From the NCBI GenBank assembly GCA_947090525.1, contig CAMUON010000001.1, positions 186,001 through 250,000 on the forward strand: a DNA stretch of 64,000 bases. The letters run 5' to 3'. Below, piece by piece: positions 35,017 to 44,863 of this stretch (its first letter is position 1; each line of letters begins with the position of its first letter). The position numbers and the translations under genes are program-made. The stretch comes from an uncultured Atopobium sp. Lineage in GTDB: Bacteria > Actinomycetota > Coriobacteriia > Coriobacteriales > Atopobiaceae. A model generated the notes under the pieces. It worked only from the letters and a program-made list of their open reading frames with translations. It had not been told where the DNA came from and ran no database searches.

Positions 35017-37500
35017 ATGAATTGTTACATTTCTCAAGTACAGATACCTACAGATGATATCCACCAGGTGATGCATACGGTTGAGCAGGAGCTCATGCGC
35101 GCTCGCGCTGCGCGGGCTACGCTCTGTGTACTTCCGTATAGCTTTGCTGCAGCGCTTGAGGTATTGGAGCCGCAGCGCTTGTCATCTGGCTTTGAAGAGC
35201 TAGTTTTGCGCACGCGGGTTTCTCTTCTCTATCCCATATACGAATTTGTGAAAGGCAAGCGCGTGCTTAGCTGCTATTTGCAGACGAAACGCGGGCGCAT
35301 GTCCGCAAAAAAGTTTCGCTATCAGGGTATTTCCTTCGCGTGCATACTCGAAGGAAGCTCTGATTTAGGCGAGCGTTCTTGCACTGATATCGATTTTGCG
35401 TTTTACATGGTAGAAACTCCATTTTCGCTGCATGCTCTTGATGTGGCAGGTGCTTCGGGTTATGAGCTCAGCCGTGATAGTTATCGCAGGTTTGACGAGT
35501 GTATGCGTAAGATCAAGCGCCCGCTTGTTATTGTCTCTGGGATAGGTGTGTATCGTGATTGCGTGTTTCCTGGAGGAAGTTTTGTGCTACAAAACGTTTC
35601 GCAGATAGCTCTTGCTTCTGAACTCTTTCGTGAGGAAGCATTTGTCTTTTCGGTTACCAAGGACGCACCCGATCGCGCGAAAGCGGCAGATGCTACAGAT
35701 GATATAGATGATGCAGATGACAGAGATACTGGGGAAGAGCTGCAAGATCTTGAGCAGCTGCTGGGCTCTTTCGCGCGGCGCGCTTACGCGCACAGGCGTA
35801 GGCACGCAAATGCAAACGCAAGCGAAAACGCTTCCTCGCTTAGCTTTAGCTCCTGTACGAATACTCGTACGGACACGTCTATGAAGAATACGGCAACAGT
35901 TCCCGCTCCGAGCACGTCATGCGCTCACGTGCTTGGTTCTACCTCAAGCTCTACATCAAGCTCTACACTTCCGCCAGCATTGAGCGAAAACCCTGTGCCA
36001 GAATCTCTTGCTTCTTTATACGCAGCGTCTCACGCGGCTGATGATGCACATACGTGCGCGGATAAAGCATATTGTCTCTGTTGGGATGCACTTGTATATG
36101 CACTTAAACAAACATTCCAGGTGTGTTCTCAGAAGCACTTGCTCATCGTGCTCGATGGTACGTATGCGAGCTTTCTGTTGTGTCTTTTGGCCTGTGATGC
36201 AGGTCTTCGTGCGTACGTGCAGCTCACCTTGTGTCCGCGTTTGATTTCGCGCGAGCTCAATCATCTTTCTACGCTCTTTGCGCAATCACTCCAGCTCGAG
36301 TGCATAACGCTTGATAATATTTCCTTCGGTCACGGGTTTGAAACGCTTGCCGACAAAATGTCTGCACGTGAGTGGGCATATGCTCGACAGATTCGCATGC
36401 AGGCAAGCGCTCTGGATGCGCGTGTGCTATCGGGTATCACAAAAACTGCCCGCCTGCTCAAATGGGGCTCGTTCTTTGATGAATGTAGTGACCTGGCGCC
36501 GTTTGGAGATCTGCTCGAGACGGAGCTTGTGCGCGTGGGTGCTTGCCGCCTCAAGCGAGAAAGCGGCATTTATGAGCGCATACGCAAGCTCATGCCCAAA
36601 GCGCGAGAAACCAAGGCGCTTCCTGTAGGCGAAGTTAGTGCGTACACGCTTGATGTATGCATCAATTATGTGCTGAATCTCACCAGGTATGGGAGCTGTG
36701 CCTATGCAAGTACTATTGGACATCCAATCGATTCTTTTGCCGCGACCACGCCTCAAGGAAAAGCGCTCTTTGAATTCATCTGCTCCGAAGTGCAGGCAGG
36801 CATGTACAATCGTTTCTTATCGATTCCATGCATATGCGTAGGAGGCCTTCCGCTGCGTGCATACGCTGCATACGCTGCAAACGAGCCTGCTACCTTGGGA
36901 AATGCTGCATCTAGAGGGCGGGGAGGAGCTGATGTGCTCAAAGAAATTATGGGTGCGTCCTCTCCATCAGGCCAGATTCTTATATCGAGCGTGTCAAGCC
37001 CAGAGGAAATTCCTCGTGCACTTTCAGAATTGCTCTCTTCGGCTGCGCATTCGTTTAAGAAAAAACCGAGGCGCAGGCGCCTACGCTCGCGCACGGGCGG
37101 GCGTCGTGAGGAGCAGATTGACCACATCGTCGAAGACATTCTTGAGAGTTGTCCTGAAGCTGCGCCCGAGTCCTTCTACATTATCGACAATAGATTAAAT
37201 CCTGCAGAATATGCGCGCACACATACTTCAGCTGCATTCATGACTGCAGACCCACATGCTGCGTTTGCGGATGCAATGGATGCGATGTCTGCACGTGATG
37301 AGGCATCTGCGCATTTACGAGGCGTGTTGTCAATTCTTCGCGATTTTTGCAAAAGTAGCGCATTCTGTACGCACGTGGACAAAGATGCCATACTCAAGCG
37401 CGAGCAGGAGCGTTCTCAACATATGTTTGGCTCACTATTGGATTCGAATGTAGGTGAGCTCACAGATCGGCTTCAGAAAAATCCGTTCTCGGAAAACTAG
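35017..37500 (+). CDS. Degenerate glutamine-dependent NAD+ synthetase homologue (probable pseudoenzyme)
   Basis: An 827-aa protein laid out like glutamine-dependent NadE: residues 1-230 resemble the nitrilase-type amidase and about 345-600 the ATP-binding synthetase. Shared landmarks are FPGGSFVLQN, ASGYELSRDSYRRF, and SGITKTARLLKWGSFFD with DLAPFGDL, which match the conserved NadE blocks. The key residues are not kept: the pyrophosphatase loop SGGxDS is D-G-T-Y-A-S (residues 380-385), and the amidase ICED with its nucleophilic Cys reads I-L-E-G. A 115-residue Asp/Ser/Thr-rich linker separates the domains and a strongly basic stretch (KKKPRRRRLRSR, near 37060-37090) lies in a C-terminal extension. 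It may be regulatory or structural; I cannot assign a function. It is positioned between dnaE and ruvC. Confidence 0.55.
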   Translation: MNCYISQVQIPTDDIHQVMHTVEQELMRARAARATLCVLPYSFAAALEVLEPQRLSSGFEELVLRTRVSLLYPIYEFVKGKRVLSCYLQTKRGRMSAKKFRYQGISFACILEGSSDLGERSCTDIDFAFYMVETPFSLHALDVAGASGYELSRDSYRRFDECMRKIKRPLVIVSGIGVYRDCVFPGGSFVLQNVSQIALASELFREEAFVFSVTKDAPDRAKAADATDDIDDADDRDTGEELQDLEQLLGSFARRAYAHRRRHANANASENASSLSFSSCTNTRTDTSMKNTATVPAPSTSCAHVLGSTSSSTSSSTLPPALSENPVPESLASLYAASHAADDAHTCADKAYCLCWDALVYALKQTFQVCSQKHLLIVLDGTYASFLLCLLACDAGLRAYVQLTLCPRLISRELNHLSTLFAQSLQLECITLDNISFGHGFETLADKMSAREWAYARQIRMQASALDARVLSGITKTARLLKWGSFFDECSDLAPFGDLLETELVRVGACRLKRESGIYERIRKLMPKARETKALPVGEVSAYTLDVCINYVLNLTRYGSCAYASTIGHPIDSFAATTPQGKALFEFICSEVQAGMYNRFLSIPCICVGGLPLRAYAAYAANEPATLGNAASRGRGGADVLKEIMGASSPSGQILISSVSSPEEIPRALSELLSSAAHSFKKKPRRRRLRSRTGGRREEQIDHIVEDILESCPEAAPESFYIIDNRLNPAEYARTHTSAAFMTADPHAAFADAMDAMSARDEASAHLRGVLSILRDFCKSSAFCTHVDKDAILKREQERSQHMFGSLLDSNVGELTDRLQKNPFSEN

Positions 37501-37567
37501 GGCGCTTAGCCTTCGAGTCGCTTATACTTAAGCTAGCGCGCACTAAGAACATGTAAGAAAGGTAGCT

Positions 37568-38221
37568 GTGATTATTCTTGGTATCGACCCCGGTCTTGCG
37601 CATACGGGCTGGGGCATTTTGGAAACACGCAATTCAACGCTTAGAGCAAGGGCATACGATTGCATTGCTACAGATTCCAAGACGCCCTTGGATAAGCGCT
37701 GCTACCAGATCTACCAGGGAATTGTAGCGGCTATTGAACGCTATACGCCATCGTGCGTGGCAGTAGAAAAGATTTTCTTCGGCGAAAATCAAGCATCTGC
37801 CATAGCTACAGCGCATGCTCGTGGAGCGTTGCTCACCGCATGCGCGAGTGCATCGCTTAGTCTTTTTGAATACACGCCGATGCAGATCAAAGAGGCTGTA
37901 GTAGGCACGGGTACTGCCGATAAGCGCCAGGTTATTTATATGGTCCGCAATATCTGTGCGCTCGACCACGATCCGCGCCCCGATCACTGTGCCGACGCGC
38001 TTGCGGCAGCTATATGCCTTGCGAATCGCAGCCGTACACAAAAGGCACTGTTTGATCATGCGGCGCCTTCGATGCTCGAGCAACTTGAACAAGAAGAAGC
38101 CCAAGCCCGCGCTCGCGCTCGTGCACGCACGCAAGCGGCAACGCAAGCACGCATAGCTTATGCGCACGGCAAGGGCAATGTTATGAACAAGACACGTCAG
38201 AGCAGGAGAAACACCAAATGA
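37568..38221 (+). CDS. ruvC: Holliday junction endonuclease RuvC
   Basis: A 217-aa resolvase. The acidic triad/tetrad is present: Asp in ILGIDPGLAHTGWG, Glu in AVEKIFFG, and Asp/Asp in DHCADALAAAI. The core ends near residue 165; the remaining 50 residues are an Arg/Ala/Gln-rich tail not found in most RuvC. GTG 37568 follows GAAAGG. The stop overlaps the ruvA start by four bases (ATGA). It cleaves Holliday junctions moved by RuvAB. Confidence 0.94.
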   Translation: MIILGIDPGLAHTGWGILETRNSTLRARAYDCIATDSKTPLDKRCYQIYQGIVAAIERYTPSCVAVEKIFFGENQASAIATAHARGALLTACASASLSLFEYTPMQIKEAVVGTGTADKRQVIYMVRNICALDHDPRPDHCADALAAAICLANRSRTQKALFDHAAPSMLEQLEQEEAQARARARARTQAATQARIAYAHGKGNVMNKTRQSRRNTK

Positions 38222-38850
38222 TCGTCCAATTACAAGGTATCTTACAAGATCTGGATGATACGCATTGTGTCGTCGTGGTTCAGGGCGTGGGCTATTGCTT
38301 AGGCATTAGTAGTAGATGCGCGCACGCGATATTTCCCCAGCTGGGGCAGGAAGTCACGCTGTTTACGCGCATGATTGTAAAGGAAAATGCGATTGAGCTC
38401 TATGGTTTTGAGTCTGTGCCTGCGCGAAGTGCTTTCGATCGCTTGATCGCGATTTCAAGTATTGGACCTAAGCTTGCGCTCGCTATTCTCTCTACCTATA
38501 GCGTAAGCGACCTCAAAACGATAGCAAGTACCAAGGATATTGATCGCATGAGCTTGGTATCTGGTGTGGGCAAGAAAAAAGCTGCCCGCATTTTGGTGGA
38601 GCTCGCTGATAGCTTCTCCAAGGATAAGGATCTTGTGGCAGAAGACGCAGATTCCGCAGGCACTGACGCACGTTCTTCTGCGTCTGCGTCCGATCCTGCT
38701 CTTATTGACGAGGCGAAGCAAGCGCTTCTTTCCATGGGCTTTACCACGCAAGAAATCGAGCTTGCCCAGGCGCATCTAGACGGAAGCGCCTATGCGTCGC
38801 TATCAACGCTCATATCTGCTACGCTTAAGCGCCTGGGTGGTGATCGCTAA
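38218..38850 (+). CDS. ruvA: Holliday junction branch-migration protein RuvA
   Basis: A 210-aa junction-binding protein. The N-terminal OB-fold (LQGILQDLDDTHCVVVVQGVGY) and two helix-hairpin-helix motifs (ISSIGPKLALAILS and VSGVGKKKAARI) are clear. A Ser/Ala/Asp-rich linker around residues 140-165 joins the C-terminal domain III (ALLSMGFTTQEI), which contacts RuvB. Translation is coupled to ruvC upstream and ruvB downstream. Confidence 0.95.
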   Translation: MIVQLQGILQDLDDTHCVVVVQGVGYCLGISSRCAHAIFPQLGQEVTLFTRMIVKENAIELYGFESVPARSAFDRLIAISSIGPKLALAILSTYSVSDLKTIASTKDIDRMSLVSGVGKKKAARILVELADSFSKDKDLVAEDADSAGTDARSSASASDPALIDEAKQALLSMGFTTQEIELAQAHLDGSAYASLSTLISATLKRLGGDR

Positions 38851-39959
38851 TGTGGGAAGCCCCTTCAGGTGATTTGTTCGAAGATGCAAATCCTCTTTCG
38901 TCGGCTACATATGACAAGACGGCAGAGGCTGCAGGCGCGCACGATCCAAGTGCGTATGATCCGCACTCGCGAAGCGTTGCAGTGGAATTGACCGAAGACG
39001 ATTTGGATGTCGATCGCAGCCTTCGCCCTCAGACGCTCGATGAATATTTGGGTCAGAAACGTGTGCGCGAAAATCTGAGCGTGCTCATTGAGGCTGCGCG
39101 CTCGCGTCACGAAACCCTTGATCACGTGCTCTTTTCGGGACCTCCTGGCCTTGGTAAAACAACGCTCGCAACCATTGTGGCTCACGAGATGGGCGCGCAC
39201 ATCAAAACGACCTCGGGTCCTGCTATTTCGCGCACAGGAGATCTGGCGGCCATTCTTACCAATCTCGATGAGGGCGATGTCTTGTTCGTGGACGAGATTC
39301 ACCGTCTCAATCACCAGGTAGAAGAGATACTCTATCCCGCTATGGAAGACTTTTTCCTTGATATCGTTATTGGCAAAGGTCCTGCTGCTCGTTCGATTCG
39401 TCTCGATGTGCCGCATTTTACGCTTGTGGGCGCAACCACGAGAACGGGCCTTTTAACTGGTCCTTTGCGCGATCGTTTTGGAATTTCGTATCGTCTTGAT
39501 TATTATTCTTGCGAAGAACTTGCAGAAATTGTCGTCAGAAGTGCGCATATACTTGAGGTAGAAATCGATGCTGAGGGCGCTGGCGAAATAGCTTCGCGCT
39601 CCCGTGGTACGCCGCGCTTGGCAAATCGCCTGCTTAAACGTGTGCGCGACTATGCACAAGTGCACCATGCACAAACGATCACTCATGAGCTTGCCGAAGC
39701 GGCGCTCAGCTTTTTTGAGATCGATAAGCTGGGGCTCGATTGGATGGACAAAAAAATTCTGAGCTGTCTTGCGCAGACCTTCAAAGGGAATCCAGTGGGC
39801 CTCACTACAATTGCATCAGCAGTGGGGGAGGATCCATCGACCCTTGAGGATGTGTACGAGCCCTATTTGTTGCAGCAAGGCCTCATCATTCGCACGCCGC
39901 AAGGGCGACAGGCGACCGCGCGTACCTTTGAACATCTGGGTGTGCGTATGCCGTCTTGA
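38850..39959 (+). CDS. ruvB: Holliday junction helicase motor RuvB
   Basis: A 369-aa AAA+ motor. Walker A is GPPGLGKTTL, Walker B VLFVDEIHRL, sensor 1 GATTRTGLL and the arginine-finger region PLRDRFG; the winged-helix C-terminus is intact. About 45 acidic residues precede the conserved VDRSLRPQTLDEYLGQ start. It begins in the last base of the ruvA stop (TAATG). Confidence 0.96.
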   Translation: MWEAPSGDLFEDANPLSSATYDKTAEAAGAHDPSAYDPHSRSVAVELTEDDLDVDRSLRPQTLDEYLGQKRVRENLSVLIEAARSRHETLDHVLFSGPPGLGKTTLATIVAHEMGAHIKTTSGPAISRTGDLAAILTNLDEGDVLFVDEIHRLNHQVEEILYPAMEDFFLDIVIGKGPAARSIRLDVPHFTLVGATTRTGLLTGPLRDRFGISYRLDYYSCEELAEIVVRSAHILEVEIDAEGAGEIASRSRGTPRLANRLLKRVRDYAQVHHAQTITHELAEAALSFFEIDKLGLDWMDKKILSCLAQTFKGNPVGLTTIASAVGEDPSTLEDVYEPYLLQQGLIIRTPQGRQATARTFEHLGVRMPS

Positions 39960-39974
39960 TAGCAGGATTTACAG

Positions 39975-40049
39975 CAGGTATAGCAGGCCGTATAGCATGT
40001 GTAACAGATGGTACAGCAGGCATAACAGGTATAGCAGGCCGTATAGCAT
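39975..40049. repeat. 51-bp direct repeat after ruvB
   Basis: caggtatagcaggccgtata recurs at 39975 and 40026 with four more matching bases, separated by similar ggtacagcagg/taacag units, so the region looks like decayed tandem copies of a roughly 9-10-bp tatagcagg unit. It sits between ruvB and the next gene. It does not form a CRISPR-like array. Confidence 0.6.
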
Positions 40050-40085
40050 AATCTCTTGTATGTTCACAACAAAAAGGAGTGCATC

Positions 40086-40478
40086 ATGATTCACAAAGAC
40101 TTTTTGGCCGAAAAACTCAAACTCTTTGCCGAGGCGTGTACGCGTCCTTTGGTTGAGGCTCATCTGCATGGAGACTTGTCCAATATCGGTGAAGTCGAAG
40201 CCGCAATTGGTGAGCTTCTCGAGATGAATCCAGACGTATGCATGCAACTCGCGCCCGCTTCTCTTACGACGATGATGAGCTTACAGGGAATTGGAAATGC
40301 GGTTTCTCAGGAAGTCGCGTATGTATTGCGCCATATTGCGTGTGTGTATGAAAAGACGGGAGATCAAGCGCATGCGAGCGCGCGTCTTTCTCAGGCCGAA
40401 GCGATCGAGCGCGCGTTTTCTTGTGACGGCACGCAGTGCCCGAAGGAATTCGAGGAGTTTGAGCAGACAATTTGTTAG
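40086..40478 (+). CDS. Small protein of unknown function
   Basis: A 130-aa soluble protein, mostly alpha-helical by composition, with several Cys (FSCDGTQCPKEF near the end) and an N-terminal IHKDFLAEKLKLFAEA helix. I do not recognise a family with confidence. AAGGAG stands 7 bp before ATG 40086; the frame to 40056 is not supported by a binding site. It stands alone between the ruv operon and the cold-shock gene. Confidence 0.6.
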   Translation: MIHKDFLAEKLKLFAEACTRPLVEAHLHGDLSNIGEVEAAIGELLEMNPDVCMQLAPASLTTMMSLQGIGNAVSQEVAYVLRHIACVYEKTGDQAHASARLSQAEAIERAFSCDGTQCPKEFEEFEQTIC

Positions 40479-40663
40479 CGAATTTGTTAACGAATGCGAA
40501 AATTGTGCTTATTTTCTGTAGTATATGAAGGATTTTTGGAGTATTATAAGAAATCGAAGTCGCGCGGATGTATCCGGCGCTTAGGTAGTGTTTGTATTGC
40601 ATATGTTTAGCGCGTATGCGTACAACGTTTTGGGTCCTTTGGGACAAGAAAGAAAGGCACGAC

Positions 40664-40867
40664 ATGGCTCAAGGTACGGTTAAATGGTTCAATCCAGACA
40701 AGGGCTACGGTTTCATTTCTCGTGAAGATGGCGATGACCTGTTTGTTCATTTTAGCGAAATCAAGATGGACGGTTTCAAGACCTTGGATGAGGGTCAGGC
40801 TGTAGAGTTTGACGTAACGACCGGTCAGAATGGCAAGCTTCAGGCTTCTAACGTTCGTAAGGCATAA
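40664..40867 (+). CDS. cspA: Cold-shock protein, CspA family
   Basis: A 67-aa single-OB-fold nucleic-acid-binding protein with RNP1 KGYGFI and RNP2 LFVHF, and the GTVKWFNPDKG opening. It acts as an RNA chaperone or transcription antiterminator. AGAAAGG precedes ATG 40664. It has its own leader of about 100-180 bp and a strong terminator. Confidence 0.97.
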   Translation: MAQGTVKWFNPDKGYGFISREDGDDLFVHFSEIKMDGFKTLDEGQAVEFDVTTGQNGKLQASNVRKA

Positions 40868-40982
40868 GCGCAGGCCGCATACTGTTGCTTCAAGTATTTC
40901 GTTATACCTTTTAAATTAGCTTTCCTATCTGGTGTATTTCAAAACGTACATATCGATAGCTATGTCATAAGCTGATTGAAAT

Positions 40983-41008
40983 AGAGCCGCTTTGTGCGGC
41001 TCTTTTTT
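40983..41008 (+). terminator. Intrinsic terminator downstream of cspA
   Basis: 8-bp stem agagccgc (40983-40990) / gcggctct (40996-41003), five-base loop, then a run of T to 41008. Confidence 0.9.
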
Positions 41009-41067
41009 GTCTCATAATTCCCTTCTGGTATGAGAGGCGTTTCCTGACGCCTTAGTTTCCTGGTGCT

Positions 41068-41436
41068 TTATCTGTGTATCTTCTCATCCAGCCATGCGTC
41101 TAAGACGCGCGCCTGATTGTGGGTCTCGTCTTTTGCAGCATACAAAAGAGTTACATTACAATTCTCTAATTTCTGTAGACACAGCGCACTAAATTCTTGT
41201 GCAGCGGGATTGTTATCCAATTCCTGCAGGTAACGTTCCGAAAATTCCTTGTATTTATCTGGCGTATGGGCAAACCACTTGCGCAAGTCGGCGGATGGAG
41301 CAATCTCTTTGGCCCACCTATCAAGATGGGCACGTTCCTTGCTTATTCCGCGTGGCCATAAGCGATCTACCAGAATGCGAAAGCTGTCTGTTTCCTCATA
41401 TGATTCATAGATGCGCTTGCAACGTAATTCATGCAT
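41068..41436 (-). CDS. DUF488 family protein (YeaO-like)
   Basis: A 122-aa protein with RILVDRLWPRGISKE, the canonical DUF488 block, followed by WAKEIAPSADLRKWFAH and TLLYAAKDETHNQA. Function is unknown; members are small, soluble and widespread. It is monocistronic. Confidence 0.9.
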   Translation of the reverse strand: MHELRCKRIYESYEETDSFRILVDRLWPRGISKERAHLDRWAKEIAPSADLRKWFAHTPDKYKEFSERYLQELDNNPAAQEFSALCLQKLENCNVTLLYAAKDETHNQARVLDAWLDEKIHR

Positions 41437-41569
41437 ATTGTTAGCCTCTCACCGCTATATCTACAATCTGCCTGGTAAAACCTAGGCAAACCTAGGAAAA
41501 GATGGCAGAGCCGAGCATCATAGAGATTGTAAGCTGCGCTCAATGGCTGTGTGACTGTACCGGATGAGC

Positions 41570-44500
41570 CTAGATGAGCGTATCGTTCGGGTCTTTTTCG
41601 ATGGAGCGAATGATGCCCATGACGACATCATCGCTTGCCAAAATGCCCAGGAAGGACGCAAAATTCCTTGCGACACCAAAGAGCCCTGCATCGATTGAGG
41701 CCTTTGTTCCTTCATACACGAAGTGCTTGATTTCAGGCGTGGGGGCTAGAGGAATATCTTGCGTTTTGAGGATCTCGCGGAGCTCCTTCTTACTGAGACG
41801 GTCGCGAAAACCCTTCAGATCTGTTGTCGACCCGTCAGGAAATTCAATCTGCACGATTTGCGAGAGGTGCGGCATATAGTGCATAGCCGAAGCCAGACAC
41901 GCCTCAGCAGCGAGTTTGTGGTTTTCCATAATCTGAATCCGCGACATTTGATAGTAGCAAAGCGCCAAGGCTTCCGGAGCATACGCGATCTCCATGTACT
42001 GGTAGAGCTCTGCTTTTGCTTCCTTCACATGGCCTAATCCCATGAGACACTTGATGAGTTGGACGTGCGCCTGCGCGTCGACAGGAGCGATTTTGATGAG
42101 GCGCGCGACATAATCGAGTGCTTTATCAAAGTGCTCGAGCTGCGCCCAAGCCACCGAAAGGCCAAGCAAGCATTCATAGTACGCATCGGGAACGAGCATG
42201 AGCGAAAGCTCTTGAGTGGTACTTGGCGCAGTCGCGCTCGCACGCGTACCAAAACCTTTGCCGGAAGTATCGTTTGCGGAAAAATCAACATTCATAAGCG
42301 AGGGAAAATCCAAGCTTTGCGAAAGATTCTCAAGCTGAGGCGCCTTAAGCTCAAGCGCTTTGAGCCGGACGTCGCGTATGGTTTGCTGGAGCTCCACTTG
42401 TTCGTACTGTTTGTTGTAGAGCGCACGATCGATGTAGTTATTGAAGTAGCGCCATTTAATGAGGTCGCTATCCTGGTAGAGCCCTCGTTTATCGATAGCT
42501 TTGAGGCAAGGAGTTAGCACTTCGATGCAGCTTGTGAAGTCGTTTTTGTTGCAGGCTGCAACGGCGCGGCCAACAGCCACATTGAGCTCATCTCCATGGA
42601 CAAACGCCTTTGCAATTGCGCCGGGTGTGTTTTCGAGCGTGCCATCTATCAGGCTTTTTGCAGAGCGTTTGCAGGCTTTGCGCACCGCTTCGTCGGGCGT
42701 ATTGTTGGCCAATTCCATGAGGACAGACACATTGTGTGAGCAGGCGTTTTCTTGGTCGCAACTGAGAAGCTTTGGCACAAGCGCGCGCATGATTTCCGCA
42801 CGCTTTTCGTCCTCTTCTATAGCCAAATGAGACGCGTGCGTGCACCCAAGGGCATGCGCCTGCGCGGTATTGAGCTTCTTCGTGCTGTCGTACATGCTGC
42901 CGTAGCGTGCCTCGGGACAAAAGCGCGCTTCATCCAGGCTAAAGAGGGGGGAAGTAGGCTGCAAACTGCAATTTTCGAGAGAATAGCTCGGTACAAACGC
43001 ACGATAAAAGCCAACAAGATCGCTCGTGTCTTCGCGATAGGCGTTTTCAAAGCGCGCGCGATCGAAATCAACCGAAAGGAGCGTTTGCGTCTGCATGTGC
43101 ACCTTTCTTTCCGCAGCTATCCATACATGTTGAATCTGCGGTGACGCATCAAAGCAAATCGACGCCAAAAGCACTCCCAAACGAAGCGTGTATGCGCTTG
43201 CGCACATGTTGAGCATCTCGGGCGTTGCCTTCACGAGCTGTTTATTTATCGTCAAAAATGGAGGGAAGAGGCTTTGCGCGGGCGCTTCAAAAGTAAGGCC
43301 AATATTTCCTGCAGCTACATTGACGCGCCAGTTTGCTTCTAGGCGAATGGGGAGCGCGAGCGTCTCAAGCGCGTAGGAGATAAAGTGGCGCACGGCCCAT
43401 TCGCTAGTGTTGGTAGTGCTATCTGTGCGTGCATCCGCGTTTGCGCTCGTATCTGCGTATCCGCTTGCGTTTGCGCGCGCATCTGCGCTCGTGCGGAGCT
43501 TTTTCTCAAGCGCCAAAATATTGGTCGCGTAGTCTTGCAAATAGCTATACGCTTCTTCATTTGTGAGGGTGCGCGCATCCATACTGTTCGTGCTCCCATC
43601 AGCATCTTTGACTTGAGGCTCGTGTAGTTTTTGATCGATGAGAACGATTGCATTGAGTGCTTGTTCGATGCGAAGGATGTATTGCTTAGCTTCGGGCGCG
43701 AATGCTTGCTGTTTGCTTCGGATATAGAAGAACCCTGTGGCATTCAAGCGAACAAATACAAGGTCAGGAAGGGTAACCGTATTGTCAAAGAGTCCGGAGT
43801 GGCGAAGCATATGCGCGGCAAAACGCTCGATGGCAACGGGTTCGCGAGAACTTTCTTGGGATGGCTCTGCGGGCGCTTGCGCCTTTTGGTTCGTTTGCTG
43901 AGCACGCGCGGCATCGTCTTGACCAGTAGAAGCGGGTGCTTTCGCCATGCGCTCGTGATCTTTTTCTTCGATCGACGTCACAAAAATTCTGAGTAGCGTC
44001 AAAGGATCTTCCGATTCGCAGAGAACCTCAGAGAAGTCATCGAGGTTAAAGGCATCGCTTTGCTCGTGTGCAGGCGCTTCTTTCTTGTCTTGAGCAGGCG
44101 TCTGCAGCGCTTGCGGTGTCTGCGGAGTTTGCGGTGCTTGCGAGGTCGACGCTTGCGGAGCTTGGGGTGCCTGCGCTGCCTCTTGAGCTGCTTTCTCAGT
44201 TTCTTCTCGAGCTGATTTCTGTGCTGCTTCTTGAGCCGCTGTTTGAGATTCTGCAGCAGAAGTTGCGGCTACAACTGGCTTTTGAGTCATATGTTCAGAT
44301 GCTTGAGCATTCGCGCCCACGCGCCTGCACGTTTGTGCGTCCGCAGACGCATCTGCAGTCACATGCGCATTTGTGCTCGTAGCGCCCTTGCCTTTGCGCA
44401 TGCGCCTGTGCTGCCACGCAAAGAGCAGCCACTCTGAGATAGCAGCTCCTGTTATGCCCAATATAATCGCTCGGTAAATGCTGCTGTGAAGCACAAGCTC

Positions 44501-44575
44501 ATCGACAACAAGAAAAAGCATCAGAGCTGCGATGATTAGGGTAAGATACATGCAAAGTTCTTTTTTTATCGGCAT
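41570..44575 (-). CDS. Large membrane-anchored protein with C-terminal TPR-like region
   Basis: A 1001-aa protein. Two hydrophobic segments lie near the N-terminus (residues about 9-27 and 35-55), followed by a basic stop (RRMRKGKG) and about 150 residues of Ala/Gln/Thr/Pro/Ser low complexity containing QAPQAP and QTPQTP repeats. Long helical regions follow. The last 170 residues look like tetratricopeptide repeats (YYECLLGLSVAWAQLEHFDKALDYVARLIKIAP, then VKEAKAELYQYMEIAY). The bulk is expected in the cytosol. I know no family match. GGAGG about 9 bp before ATG 44575 supports this start. Confidence 0.6.
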   Translation of the reverse strand: MPIKKELCMYLTLIIAALMLFLVVDELVLHSSIYRAIILGITGAAISEWLLFAWQHRRMRKGKGATSTNAHVTADASADAQTCRRVGANAQASEHMTQKPVVAATSAAESQTAAQEAAQKSAREETEKAAQEAAQAPQAPQASTSQAPQTPQTPQALQTPAQDKKEAPAHEQSDAFNLDDFSEVLCESEDPLTLLRIFVTSIEEKDHERMAKAPASTGQDDAARAQQTNQKAQAPAEPSQESSREPVAIERFAAHMLRHSGLFDNTVTLPDLVFVRLNATGFFYIRSKQQAFAPEAKQYILRIEQALNAIVLIDQKLHEPQVKDADGSTNSMDARTLTNEEAYSYLQDYATNILALEKKLRTSADARANASGYADTSANADARTDSTTNTSEWAVRHFISYALETLALPIRLEANWRVNVAAGNIGLTFEAPAQSLFPPFLTINKQLVKATPEMLNMCASAYTLRLGVLLASICFDASPQIQHVWIAAERKVHMQTQTLLSVDFDRARFENAYREDTSDLVGFYRAFVPSYSLENCSLQPTSPLFSLDEARFCPEARYGSMYDSTKKLNTAQAHALGCTHASHLAIEEDEKRAEIMRALVPKLLSCDQENACSHNVSVLMELANNTPDEAVRKACKRSAKSLIDGTLENTPGAIAKAFVHGDELNVAVGRAVAACNKNDFTSCIEVLTPCLKAIDKRGLYQDSDLIKWRYFNNYIDRALYNKQYEQVELQQTIRDVRLKALELKAPQLENLSQSLDFPSLMNVDFSANDTSGKGFGTRASATAPSTTQELSLMLVPDAYYECLLGLSVAWAQLEHFDKALDYVARLIKIAPVDAQAHVQLIKCLMGLGHVKEAKAELYQYMEIAYAPEALALCYYQMSRIQIMENHKLAAEACLASAMHYMPHLSQIVQIEFPDGSTTDLKGFRDRLSKKELREILKTQDIPLAPTPEIKHFVYEGTKASIDAGLFGVARNFASFLGILASDDVVMGIIRSIEKDPNDTLI

Positions 44576-44863
44576 AAATTCATTCCTCCATCATTTGATA
44601 CTAGTATATCCATTTTTGGCCGCGTCTTGGGCGCGCATATGCGCGTGCATAGCAGCCGCCGTTTTTGCAGCGTGGACGCGGGCATCTTTGCAGTTTCTTG
44701 AACAAATGGTGATGCTTTTTTGAGGAGCCTGTGGTGATGAGCTGCGTATACTAAACTGAAGAAAAGCTTAAAGTTTGTACGCGTGCGCGTACAGCATACT
44801 AATAATGCGCCTGATGATGAGTTTGATGATGATAATAAGCGCAAGCTTTGCGAAAGGATTGGG

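Noticed and set aside
39975..40049. CRISPR-like repeat
   Set aside because: Repeat units are 9-10 bp, degenerate, without uniform spacers or cas genes.
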